Shown here piece after piece: positions 45,133-53,659 of a stretch of DNA of 64,000 bases. A program made the position numbers and the translations under genes. Numbering within the stretch: the stretch's first letter is position 1; each line of letters starts with the position of its first letter. A model generated the notes under the pieces. It was not told the DNA's origin. It saw only the letters and a list, made by a program, of their open reading frames with translations, and did no database searches. Origin of the DNA: UBA2561 sp964577275 (lineage in GTDB: Bacteria > Bacteroidota > Bacteroidia > Cytophagales > Thermoflexibacteraceae); contig CAZNYR010000002.1 of NCBI GenBank assembly GCA_964577275.1, positions 1 to 64,000 of the forward strand, written 5' to 3'.

Positions 45133-45800
45133 TAATCAATTTCTAACACCTGATTTTGAATTTTTTGAAGTCTTGCCCGAACCGAAGTAATCCACACGCC
45201 CAACAGTATCCAGCCGATGACCGCAGGATAAAAGACCAATCGTAAGTTGGAATCCAAATCATAGGCATTAAATCCGGGATTTCCTCCATTGCCCGGATGC
45301 AGGGAATCGGTCAAACGGGGCAAAATGAAAATCAAGGGGATATAAACCGCAAAGGCAAAAATATTATAAACCGCACTGATTCTGCCTCTTTGTTGCTCGT
45401 CTTCAAGGGAATTTCGTAATAATAAATAGGCAAAATAAATCAGCAGCGCAACCGCCGAAGCATTTTGTTTGGGGTCGTTACTCCAAAAACTTCCCCACGT
45501 AAATTTTGCCCAGACCATGCCTGTCAGCAAGCCCAAAAGCCCGAAAACAATACCTGTATTTGCGCTTTCGACCGCCCAAATATCGTGATGCGCCTTGGCA
45601 CTGCCCAAATACCGTACCGAATGAACGACCGAAAGAGCCAATAACACCATCATTCCGAACCACATCGGGACGTGGAAATGTAAGTTTCGGATGCTTTCGT
45701 TCAGAATGTTGAGGCGCGGAACATCGAAAAGTAAACCGCCCCAAAGGGTATAAAAAACCAAAATTACCGTCAGGATTTTCCACCAATTTTTTGCTATCAT
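45132..45800 (-). CDS. ccsA: CcmC/CcsA-type cytochrome c biogenesis protein
   Basis: 222 residues with six hydrophobic spans. TWGSFWSNDPKQNASAVALL is the tryptophan-rich haem-binding motif of the CcmC/CcsA/CcmF superfamily, and flanking histidines that can ligate haem occur in RNLHFHVPMWFG and in DSLHPGNGG. The protein exports or presents haem for attachment to apocytochrome c at the membrane. The short length fits a CcmC-like form, not full-length CcsA or CcmF. It precedes the ccmD-like gene in transcription order, so the two are probably cotranscribed. Other ccm/ccs genes are not in the window. Confidence 0.88.
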   Translation of the reverse strand: MIAKNWWKILTVILVFYTLWGGLLFDVPRLNILNESIRNLHFHVPMWFGMMVLLALSVVHSVRYLGSAKAHHDIWAVESANTGIVFGLLGLLTGMVWAKFTWGSFWSNDPKQNASAVALLIYFAYLLLRNSLEDEQQRGRISAVYNIFAFAVYIPLIFILPRLTDSLHPGNGGNPGFNAYDLDSNLRLVFYPAVIGWILLGVWITSVRARLQKIQNQVLEID

Positions 45801-46600
45801 TATTGTATCTGGAGTAGGAGTTTTTGAGTATGCCTGAAAATTTTTGCAAAAATACGAAACGATTGTCCAGAAAGTAGCGTGGAAGGGTATTTTTTAGGAA
45901 AGACTCCATTTTTTGGGAAATAAAGATATTCGACTTCGTACACAAGAATTGATGCCCACTAATAAATTTTTCAATATACTTGAAAACCAGAAGAGCATGA
46001 AAACAGAGAACCAGCTTTTTTTGATTCCGTATCACATAAACCAATGATTTTCAGTAGGTTAATGCTGAATTAAGATTCTATCGGGCTACGAATGTACTGG
46101 ATTTTTAAGAAATTTTTTGACCTAAAAATCAAACATTTACGGCAACTATTTACTATCCACCCCAAAAAAAAATAACTAAAAACTCTGTGCCTGACGCTGG
46201 CTCAAACCCATAAAGTGAAGCTAAAAATGCGTTTCGTTTATCCATCCAAATGCGTCAGATAACCGAAAGTTTTTAGAAAATAATCGTAATATTGCGTTTA
46301 TTATAAATGTTGGCTAAATTTTTTAAGAAACAACACAATCAACAAAGAATGTGAAAATAAAAAGTGTAAAATCTTTCCGTTTTTGGTACAAAGAAGCCCT
46401 ATATTTTGCATGAATTTAAAATGACTTCGAGCTTGATTTTTAGGAAATGAGCCATTTTTGAGTTCTTCAACCGTATCCAACCTCGAAGACGGTCGTAAGA
46501 CTTCTTTGGTGGTTAAAAAATATGACAAACTTCAAATAACCGTTTTTGAGGTCTTCGACCGTCAAAAAAGTGTGTAAGATTTCTTTAAAATCAAAAAATA
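45801..46600. other. 800-bp spacer between ccsA and the mobA-like gene
   Basis: The longest gene-poor stretch in the window. Frames open on the minus strand (for example 46301-46528) have low-complexity products and no recognisable family. The right third contains an imperfect direct repeat (46455-46600). The left part shows only AT-rich sequence with no confident gene, tRNA or terminator. Confidence 0.5.
46455..46600 (-). repeat. Imperfect direct repeat of about 65-70 bp, two units
   Basis: Two units share blocks in the same order: TTTTTGAGTTCTTCAACCG (46455-46473) matches TTTTTGAGGTCTTCGACCG (46543-46561), each followed by GTAAGACTTCTTT or GTAAGATTTCTTT and then an A-rich end. On the minus strand both translate to similar peptides (KEVLR...TVEELKNG and KEILH...TVEDLKNG), so the unit may come from a repeated coding element or be an RNA-level repeat. 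It lies immediately upstream of the mobA-like gene start. Confidence 0.55.
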
Positions 46601-47707
46601 ATGTCCGCAAAACATCAAAAACATTCTCCATTAATTCGCCCCTTTGATGGAATGTATGGCAGAAATGAATGGGGAATTTTAGGCACAAATTGCACCGAAA
46701 TACGGCGATTTGCCGAAAAAATTTCACAACATTTTTCGGCTCAATTTACCTTCAATTATTTGGATGCTGACCACGCCGAAAAGTCAAATCAGGAATATTT
46801 TTTTGCCGAAGAAAGCACGATTTATCAAGATTTTTTTGAACATAAAATGTTCTTTCCAAAAAATTCGTTTGACATTAAAAATTTTCATCAACAGACTGAT
46901 ATTGTGTTACTTAACGGAAATCATTTTGAGAGCCAACGTCAAATAATTATCGTGGATTCGGCAAAGGAAGCCTCGCTAAAACGCAAACTGAATCGGCTCA
47001 CTGGTATTGATTTTGTTTTGTTGAGAAATTTGTCCGAACCTTTCGATTTTTTGTATCCTTACATGACCGAAAACACGAAGATTTTGCCCTACGAAAATGC
47101 GGATGATATTTTGTTTCAGGGGTTAGCATCTCAATTTGAAAAATTAAAACCTGCGCTTTACGGATTGGTTTTGGCGGGCGGAAAAAGTCAGCGTATGGGA
47201 AGGGATAAATCCCTTCTGAATTATCATGGAAAAGCACAAAAAGATTACATATTCGATATATTATCGCAATATTGCGATAAATCATTTTTTTCGGTTCAAA
47301 ATTCTGATTATCAGGAAAATACAATCAAAGATACCTTTTTGAATTTAGGCGTTTTAGGTGGAATTTTATCCGCCTTCCGATTCAATCCGCGTGTAGCGTG
47401 GTTGGCAGTGGCGGTGGATATGCCTGATGTCCACGAAGCGGTGATTTCCGAACTCGTTAGATGCCGCAATCCGAAAAAAATGGCGACAGCATTTCATAAT
47501 CCTGAAACGAATTTTCCAGACCCATTAGTAACGATTTATGAGCCGAAAGCCTATCAGCGTTTGCTGGCATTTTTGGGCATGGGTTATTCGTGTCCACGCA
47601 AAACATTGATACACTCGGAGTGCGAAATAATCCTGCCTAAAAACCCTGATATTTTATTGAATATCAATACATTAGAAGAGTTTGAGGCTTATCAAAAAAA
47701 ATCGTGA
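46601..47707 (+). CDS. MobA-like molybdenum cofactor guanylyltransferase/NTP transferase with N-terminal extension
   Basis: 368 residues. The C-terminal half, from about residue 188, starts GLVLAGGKSQRMGRDKSLL, the nucleotidyltransferase motif of MobA, followed by LGVLGGILSAF and VAVDMPDVHEAV, with the catalytic metal aspartate in DMPD. Such enzymes attach GMP to molybdopterin. The N-terminal 185 residues (PFDGMYGRNEWGILGTNCTE, FNYLDADHAEKSN) form an additional domain that recalls MobB-like P-loop folds but lacks a clear Walker A. Other molybdopterin genes are absent from the window, so the exact substrate is inferred. A short minus-strand GNAT remnant overlaps its 3' end. Confidence 0.82.
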   Translation: MSAKHQKHSPLIRPFDGMYGRNEWGILGTNCTEIRRFAEKISQHFSAQFTFNYLDADHAEKSNQEYFFAEESTIYQDFFEHKMFFPKNSFDIKNFHQQTDIVLLNGNHFESQRQIIIVDSAKEASLKRKLNRLTGIDFVLLRNLSEPFDFLYPYMTENTKILPYENADDILFQGLASQFEKLKPALYGLVLAGGKSQRMGRDKSLLNYHGKAQKDYIFDILSQYCDKSFFSVQNSDYQENTIKDTFLNLGVLGGILSAFRFNPRVAWLAVAVDMPDVHEAVISELVRCRNPKKMATAFHNPETNFPDPLVTIYEPKAYQRLLAFLGMGYSCPRKTLIHSECEIILPKNPDILLNINTLEEFEAYQKKS

Positions 47708-47829
47708 TGAGGCGAGTATTTCTCCATTTTGAAATGTGGAATCTCACATTTTTCAAACATTTTGCCGACTTTCTGGAAGCCAAATTTTGCGTATAAATTC
47801 CCACTCAGAATCGGCATGATTGGTATCAT
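47692..47829 (-). pseudogene. Remnant of a GNAT acetyltransferase (C-terminal end)
   Basis: A 45-codon minus-strand frame from an ATG at 47829 to a TGA at 47692 contains NLYAKFGFQKVGKM, the pattern of the last beta-strand and helix of GNAT N-acetyltransferases (N.Y.K.GF..VG). Nothing upstream in this frame restores the acetyl-CoA-binding loop; a stop lies just before at 47842. It overlaps the end of the mobA-like gene by 16 bp. I read it as the leftover 3' end of a deleted gene. Confidence 0.45.
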
Positions 47830-48075
47830 AAATTGGAAATCTCATAGTTTAATTATTTATCCATTATTTAGGAAATAACTTTCCACAAATTTTTAGACAA
47901 CCTCCAAAATTAATCAGCAAGCTCTAAATTTACACTTTTGCAACTAAAATCATCAAGAACCAAAGTTTTTAAATGCCCTGCCCCCAAAGTCCCTTCTGTT
48001 TTCTACACTTTCCGTCATAAAATTTATATTTTTGCCCTTAGGCTGAAAACGTACCAAGTAACAACTCTCAAAAAC

Positions 48076-48849
48076 ATGGATTTACAAAACATTACTTTGC
48101 ATACGGAGAACGGAATTTGTACCGTAACTATTAATCGCCCCGATAAACTCAATGCGCTGAATCTCAAGACGATGGATGAGATTGAGGAGATTATGGATGA
48201 GGTGTATGATAATCCCCAAATCAAAGGCGTTATCATCACGGGCGCAGGCGAAAAAGCCTTCGTAGCGGGCGCAGATATTTCCGAATTTGCGAATATTAAT
48301 CCGATTAGCGCGCGTAAATTTGCCGAACGTGGACAGGAAATTTTTGCCAGCGTAGCAAATTGTCATAAGCCTGTTTTGGCAGCAATTAATGGATTTGCCT
48401 TAGGTGGTGGCTGCGAATTGGCGATGGCGTGCCACCTCCGAATCGCTTCCGAAAATGCCAAATTAGGCTTGCCTGAAGTAAGTCTGGGCTTGATTCCCGG
48501 ATTTGGTGGCACGCAACGACTGCCGCAGTTGGTCGGAGCTGGAAAGGCTTTTGAAATGATGATGACAGGCGATATGATTGATGCCCAAGAAGCCCACCGC
48601 ATTGGCTTGGTCAATCACGTGGTGCCACAAACCGAACTCCAAGCAAAAGCCGAAAAAATCATTGCTAAAATCATCACACGCTCGCCTTTGGCAGTCGGAC
48701 AGCTCATTGTTTGTGTCCATGCGGCAGGAACGCCCGCAGGATTTCAGACCGAAGCCAATGCCTTCGGAAATTGTTGCAAAACAGAGGATTTTCAGGAAGG
48801 AACAACCGCTTTTATGGAAAAACGCAAACCCAATTTTCAGGGAAAATAA
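48076..48849 (+). CDS. Enoyl-CoA hydratase/isomerase
   Basis: 257 residues from the ATG at 48076 (MDLQNITLHTENGICTVTIN); the frame extends back to a TTG at 47938 but those codons do not fit the family. NRPDKLNALNL, AGEKAFVAGADISEF (oxyanion-hole region), GFALGGGCELAMACHLRIAS with the first catalytic Glu and LGLPEVSLGLIPGFGGTQRL with the second are all present, so an active crotonase-type hydratase is expected. It hydrates trans-2-enoyl-CoA to 3-hydroxyacyl-CoA in beta-oxidation or the butanoyl pathway. The 3-hydroxyacyl-CoA dehydrogenase that would act next is encoded separately at 35488-36378. Confidence 0.94.
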   Translation: MDLQNITLHTENGICTVTINRPDKLNALNLKTMDEIEEIMDEVYDNPQIKGVIITGAGEKAFVAGADISEFANINPISARKFAERGQEIFASVANCHKPVLAAINGFALGGGCELAMACHLRIASENAKLGLPEVSLGLIPGFGGTQRLPQLVGAGKAFEMMMTGDMIDAQEAHRIGLVNHVVPQTELQAKAEKIIAKIITRSPLAVGQLIVCVHAAGTPAGFQTEANAFGNCCKTEDFQEGTTAFMEKRKPNFQGK

Positions 48850-48892
48850 ATCATCAACCATACCAATTTATCCTCCAAGAATTATTTTTAAA

Positions 48893-49093
48893 TTATTGAT
48901 TTTCAGATGCTTTTGGAGGATATTTCGTTTGATTCCACCCAATAGATACTGGTTCGTTTTTCCGTTCATGCCATCCTGCGTCCATGCCCACTTTTGCACC
49001 AATACCGATGCAAGAAAAAATGGCAAGACAAGAAATCATTAAATTTGAAGAAAGTAGGATTTTCGATGTACTTTTGCAGACAAACACGCTCAT
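48893..49093 (-). CDS. Possible small exported protein
   Basis: A 66-codon frame between the enoyl-CoA hydratase and the propeller kinase genes, transcribed on the minus strand. From the internal ATG at 49039 the product would begin MISCLAIFSCIGIGAKVG, a short hydrophobic stretch with a possible lipobox cysteine, then a polar tail DAGWHERKNEPVSIGWNQTK ending ASENQ. Codon use looks like that of the neighbours. No family recognised. It could equally be a chance frame in a 295-bp spacer. The 48870-48878 and 48913-48921 segments form a 9-bp inverted repeat overlapping its 3' end. Confidence 0.35.
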   Translation of the reverse strand: MSVFVCKSTSKILLSSNLMISCLAIFSCIGIGAKVGMDAGWHERKNEPVSIGWNQTKYPPKASENQ

Positions 49094-49144
49094 TTTTTAC
49101 TATTTTATCAACCTTGAAAAATTGAACCTTAATTATCATAATCC

Positions 49145-52100
49145 ATGATGAGGCTTTATATTGGTTTCCGATGGTTATTTTTGGGATTTATGTTCATATT
49201 GAAATCGCTCACTTACGGGCAATCAAATATTTCGTTCCTAAACTTAACGCCAGAAGACGGTTTAGCCAATCATCAGGTACGGATGGTCGCCAAAGACCAA
49301 AAAGGATTTATTTGGTTGGCTACTGCCGATGGTTTGCAACGCTTTGATGGCTACGAATTTCAGACCTTTCAGGATACCACCCAACAATCTAACATACTGA
49401 ATAGCAATATTATACGAGCAGTTTTTGTCGATAGTCAAGATAATGTATGGGTTGGTACGCGTGGCGCAGGCTTGAAAAGATATGGCAAAGGCAAATTTGA
49501 AACTTTCCAGCATGACCCCAAAAATCCCGAAAGTTTATCCCAAAATGACATCGAAGCCATTGCCGAAGACCCACACGGAAATATCTGGATTGGCACTCGG
49601 AAAGGTGGGCTTTGCAAGTTTCGGGATGGCAAGTTTACGCACTTTTTGCCTGATTCGAGCAATGCAAATTCGTTGAGTCATCGGGCGGTTTTTTCGCTTT
49701 GGGTCGATAAAAAAGGTACGCTTTGGGTCGGAACTTATGGCGGCGGCTTGAATCGGATGAATCCCGATGGGTCTTTTACTCAATTTCGGCACGAGCCAGC
49801 CAATCCAAACAGTATTTCGGGGGATTATATTATTGCCCTGACCGAGGATAAACATCAAAATTTATGGATAGGAACGTGGCAAACAGGACTTAATAAATTC
49901 AAAAATGAACAATTTGAGCGCATAAACCCCGAAAATTCAGGCTTAAACAGTCATTCGGTCTTGTCGATTGTCGAAGACAAAAACGGCTGTATGTGGTTCG
50001 GGACGTGGGGCGGTGGCGTGAATAAATACGAAAACGGTACATTTACCAGTTTCAAAAACCGCCCTTATGATGCTTCCAGTTTGGTCAGTAATTATATTGA
50101 GCATCTCTTTGAAGATGAAGCGGGTACAATTTGGGTCAGTACATTTTCTGGTGGCGTTTCACGTTTGATTCAGCGTCCTTTTACCACTTTCAAGGCACAC
50201 GCCCAACCCAATTCCCTCAAAAGCGAATACATTTCGGGGATTATCAACACATCAGACGGCACGCTTTGGATGGGAACGCTGGGCGGTGGTTTAAATCGTT
50301 ACCAAAACGACAAGATGACGATTTTTGAGCATCCCAACGAAGAGATAAATTCTATTTGGTGCATGATGGCGGACAAAAATGGGATTTGGCTCGGAACAAA
50401 TGGCGGTTTGGTCAGATTTGCAAATGGTCAGTTTAAGCGTTACCAACTGCCGTTTGATACCCAAAATCCGTATGATATGGTGTATTGTTTTCATCGTATT
50501 TCGGAAGATAAAATCTTGTTTGGCACCTGGCAAGGCGTAATCTATGAGATTGCTCATGAGCAAATTACAATTTTGCATCCCCCCAAATCGCACCATCAGC
50601 CCATCGCCTGTTTGCTTCGGGATTCCAAAAATCGCCTCTGGGTCGCACGGCACGAAAATGGCGGTTTGCAATGCCTCGCCAATGGCAAATCTATCGTTTT
50701 TGAGTCGGATAAAAATCAGGCGAATGCCCTGATAGACAATAGTCCCCGTGCATTATTGGAAGATTCCAAAAATCGGATTTGGGTCGGTTCGATGGAAGGC
50801 TTGAGTTTGTATGACGAAAAAGGTGGATTTATTTCATATACGACTGATTATCCGAAACTTGCGTGTACGATTCAAAGTATGGAAGAGGATAGATTTGGGA
50901 ATTTATGGTTAAGTACGGAAAATGGTTTAATCCAATTTCATCCCGATAAAAAAACCCTAAAAACTTACACGGTTCAGGACGGTTTGGCAGGCAATGTATT
51001 TACGTTTGGCTCGTCATTTCGAGATGATAAAGGACATTTATATTTTGGCTCAAGCAAAGGATTATCCATTCTGAATCCCGCAAAATTAATGACGGAAACA
51101 CCATCAGAAAATATCGTATTAATTGATTTTCAGATATTTAATAAATCTGTTTTATTGCAAAACCGTTTTGATAAACCCATCGAAGAGGTTACTGAAATTA
51201 CGCTGGATTACCAAGAAAATGTATTTACATTTGGGTTTAGTTCATTGGAATTTATCAACCCAAACCTTCAGTACCAATATTATTTAGAAGGCTTTGAAAA
51301 TCAATACAATCCGCCCTCCAAAAGGCGTTTTGCCACCTACACCAATATTCCGTATGGCACGTATATTTTTCGGGCAAAACGAGTGGGCGGCAATGCCGAA
51401 TTAACCATCAAAATCATCATTCAACCGCCGTTTTGGGAACGTACCGAGTTCAAAATTTTTATGGTAATGTTGCTGATACTCACGCCTTTGGCATTTTATC
51501 GGTATCGGATTTTACGAATTAGAAGCCAGAACAAAACACTGACCAAAAAAGTACGCGAACGCACCAGAGAATTGGTCAAGGAACGAGAAGTCGCCCGCCA
51601 AAAAGCCAAAAAATTGCAGGAAATGAATGAGGAATTAACCTCACTCACGGAAGAATTGCGCCAAAATTCGGAGGAGTTAAACACTACGAATCAGCAACTT
51701 ATGGTCGCCGAAAAAAAATTACACACGTTATTACGCAAAGAAAAACAACAACTCAAAATCTTACGAAATACCCATAATTCGTTGATTGATGCACAAGGGC
51801 AATTAGTGCATTCCGAAAAAATGGCAAGTCTGGGCGTGCTGACAGCGGGCATTGCACACGAAATAAATAATCCCGTGAATTTTATTTATGCTGGAACGGA
51901 AGCCCTCAAAAGCAATCTGGATGACCTGACCGATTTGCTCGCAAAATACAATGAATTGGATGAGATTTCGGCAACAAAATTTGAGGCTAAAATACAGGAA
52001 ATCAAAACCTTAAAAGAAGAACTGGAAGTGGATGATGAACTCATTAGCGATACGCTTGCTTTGCTCAAAGACGTACAAACGGGTGCCACGCGCATCACGG

Positions 52101-52618
52101 AAATTGTCAAGGGATTGCGTACTTTTTCTCGGCTGGATGAGGATACCTTCAAACTTTCGGATGTGCATCAAAATCTGGATTCTACGTTGGTTATTTTGCG
52201 AAATCAATACAAAAATCGAGTACAAATTATCCGAAAATATGATACGCAACTTCCTGCGATTGAGTGTTATGCGGGCAAATTAAATCAAGTATTTATGAAC
52301 TTGATTGCCAATGCCATTCAGGCGATTGAGGGCGAAGGTCATATCTTCATTTCCACCCAATTACACGAAACGGACTTTGTTCAAATCAAAATTCGAGATA
52401 CGGGCGCAGGCATTCCAGACGACATCAAAAATCGGATTTTTGAGCCTTTTTTTACGACCAAAGAAGTGGGCAAAGGCACAGGGCTGGGGCTGTCGATTTC
52501 GCACGGCATTATCGAAAAACATCACGGCAAAATTAGCGTCTGGAGCGAACTGGGCAAAGGCACAGAATTTTCGATTATTTTACCCTTCAAACAACCCGAA
52601 AAAGCCCCAAATGCGTGA
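49145..52618 (+). CDS. Propeller-type (Reg_prop/Y_Y_Y) sensor histidine kinase
   Basis: 1157 residues, with a signal peptide ending LTYGQ. Residues about 30-690 form two beta-propellers from repeats such as NIWIGTRKGGLCKF, TLWVGTYGGGLNRM and CMWFGTWGGGVNKY, followed by a Y_Y_Y domain (about 695-770, YQYYLEGFENQY). A transmembrane helix lies at about 775-795 (FKIFMVMLLILTPLAFY), then a coiled coil. The kinase has His905 in LTAGIAHEINNPVNF, N box NLIANAIQAIEG and G boxes DTGAGIP and GTGLGLSIS. No receiver or AraC domain, so it is not a full hybrid HTCS protein. The ligand is unknown. Its stop overlaps the ABC ATPase start by 4 bp. Confidence 0.94.
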   Translation: MMRLYIGFRWLFLGFMFILKSLTYGQSNISFLNLTPEDGLANHQVRMVAKDQKGFIWLATADGLQRFDGYEFQTFQDTTQQSNILNSNIIRAVFVDSQDNVWVGTRGAGLKRYGKGKFETFQHDPKNPESLSQNDIEAIAEDPHGNIWIGTRKGGLCKFRDGKFTHFLPDSSNANSLSHRAVFSLWVDKKGTLWVGTYGGGLNRMNPDGSFTQFRHEPANPNSISGDYIIALTEDKHQNLWIGTWQTGLNKFKNEQFERINPENSGLNSHSVLSIVEDKNGCMWFGTWGGGVNKYENGTFTSFKNRPYDASSLVSNYIEHLFEDEAGTIWVSTFSGGVSRLIQRPFTTFKAHAQPNSLKSEYISGIINTSDGTLWMGTLGGGLNRYQNDKMTIFEHPNEEINSIWCMMADKNGIWLGTNGGLVRFANGQFKRYQLPFDTQNPYDMVYCFHRISEDKILFGTWQGVIYEIAHEQITILHPPKSHHQPIACLLRDSKNRLWVARHENGGLQCLANGKSIVFESDKNQANALIDNSPRALLEDSKNRIWVGSMEGLSLYDEKGGFISYTTDYPKLACTIQSMEEDRFGNLWLSTENGLIQFHPDKKTLKTYTVQDGLAGNVFTFGSSFRDDKGHLYFGSSKGLSILNPAKLMTETPSENIVLIDFQIFNKSVLLQNRFDKPIEEVTEITLDYQENVFTFGFSSLEFINPNLQYQYYLEGFENQYNPPSKRRFATYTNIPYGTYIFRAKRVGGNAELTIKIIIQPPFWERTEFKIFMVMLLILTPLAFYRYRILRIRSQNKTLTKKVRERTRELVKEREVARQKAKKLQEMNEELTSLTEELRQNSEELNTTNQQLMVAEKKLHTLLRKEKQQLKILRNTHNSLIDAQGQLVHSEKMASLGVLTAGIAHEINNPVNFIYAGTEALKSNLDDLTDLLAKYNELDEISATKFEAKIQEIKTLKEELEVDDELISDTLALLKDVQTGATRITEIVKGLRTFSRLDEDTFKLSDVHQNLDSTLVILRNQYKNRVQIIRKYDTQLPAIECYAGKLNQVFMNLIANAIQAIEGEGHIFISTQLHETDFVQIKIRDTGAGIPDDIKNRIFEPFFTTKEVGKGTGLGLSISHGIIEKHHGKISVWSELGKGTEFSIILPFKQPEKAPNA

Positions 52619-53634
52619 GCATTTTACGGACAAAATCGCTGGCGATTGGCTATCGAAATCGGCGCAAAAAAATAATCATTGCCCAAAACTTAAACCTACA
52701 TTTGCAGGCGGGCGAGGTCGTTTGTTTGCTCGGACAAAATGGCGCAGGAAAATCAACCTTAATCCGAACTTTGACAGGAATTTTGCCTGCTTTGGCGGGA
52801 GAAGTTCAAATACAAAATCAAAATATTCATAAAATAATTCCCAAAAAATTAGCCCAATATATTGCCTTAGTCTTGACTACGCCAATTACGGCAAACTTCT
52901 CGGTCTGGGAATTAGTCGGAACGGGGCGGTATCCTTATACCGGGCAGTTTGGGCTATTTTCAGAATATGACCAACGGAAAATCAAAAATGCGCTTTCGGA
53001 AACTGAAATGCTTGATTTTGCCCATCGAAAAATTGGAAGTTTGAGCGATGGCGAACGACAGAAAGTAATGATTGCCAGGGCATTAGCCCAGGATACGCCG
53101 TTGATTATTCTGGATGAGCCTACGGCACATTTGGATTTGCCGAATCGCGTGATGATTTTTAAATTGCTCAAAAAAGCAGTCAAAAAGTACAAAAAAGCGG
53201 TTTTGGTATCCACACACGAATTGGATTTGGCATTGCAGGTGGCGGACAAAATTTGGCTGCAAACCGAACAAACCGTGCAAACAGGCGCACCCGAAGATTT
53301 GGTTTTGGACGGTAGTTTTGAAAAAATATTCCAAAAAAACGACCTGTTTTTTGAAAAAAATACGGGCAAATTTGTGATTTCATATCTTAGAAAAATACAA
53401 ATTCGGGTGGCAATTCAGGGGTTGGTAGGCATTTGGACAAAACGAGCCATCGAGCGTATCGGATGCCAGCCCACAGATATGGTAGATTTCCCAAAAATTA
53501 CATACGATGAAGTGGCTCAAAAATGGATTTATCAAACCGAAAATGTTTCATTTTTTGCGGGTTCGATTGCCGAATTGGTCGAGTTTATTGCACAAAAAAA
53601 TAACTCATCCAAATTGAATTTGAATGAGTTATAA
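52615..53634 (+). CDS. ABC transporter ATP-binding protein with C-terminal extension
   Basis: 339 residues from a GTG start at 52615 overlapping the kinase stop (GTGA). Walker A LGQNGAGKSTLIRTLTGIL, the signature LSDGERQKVMIARALAQDT (SDGER in place of SGGE/Q), Walker B LIILDEPTAHLD and the switch His in VLVSTHELDL define an ABC ATPase. TANFSVWELVGTGRYPYTGQ resembles siderophore/B12-type importers (FecE/BtuD). Residues about 255-339 form a C-terminal domain (IQIRVAIQGLVGIWTKRAIE to NVSFFAGSIAELVEFIAQ) found in some Bacteroidota members. No permease or binding-protein gene is adjacent, so its membrane partner must be elsewhere. Confidence 0.9.
   Translation: MSILRTKSLAIGYRNRRKKIIIAQNLNLHLQAGEVVCLLGQNGAGKSTLIRTLTGILPALAGEVQIQNQNIHKIIPKKLAQYIALVLTTPITANFSVWELVGTGRYPYTGQFGLFSEYDQRKIKNALSETEMLDFAHRKIGSLSDGERQKVMIARALAQDTPLIILDEPTAHLDLPNRVMIFKLLKKAVKKYKKAVLVSTHELDLALQVADKIWLQTEQTVQTGAPEDLVLDGSFEKIFQKNDLFFEKNTGKFVISYLRKIQIRVAIQGLVGIWTKRAIERIGCQPTDMVDFPKITYDEVAQKWIYQTENVSFFAGSIAELVEFIAQKNNSSKLNLNEL
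53594..53632 (-). terminator. Terminator for glnN embedded in the 3' end of the ABC gene
   Basis: ATAACTCAT at 53600-53608 pairs with ATGAGTTAT at 53624-53632; read on the minus strand the stem is followed by a T-run (complement of the A-run 53594-53599). It therefore terminates leftward transcription of glnN, inside the last codons of the convergent ABC gene. Confidence 0.6.
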
Positions 53635-53659
53635 AAAACTATATAGTTTCAAGTTTTAC

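Noticed and set aside
45801..46044. Minus-strand frame continuing upstream of ccsA in another frame, about 81 codons of Phe- and Lys-rich product
   Set aside because: It runs out of the ccsA coding region in a different frame, has low-complexity composition and matches no family.
47938..48075. Longer TTG-started N-terminus for enoyl-CoA hydratase
   Set aside because: The added residues are not part of the crotonase fold, and the ATG at 48076 gives the normal N-terminus.
52611..52832. ATG at 52611 as start of the ABC gene
   Set aside because: That ATG is in a different frame from the Walker motifs; the GTG at 52615 is in frame and overlaps the kinase stop.
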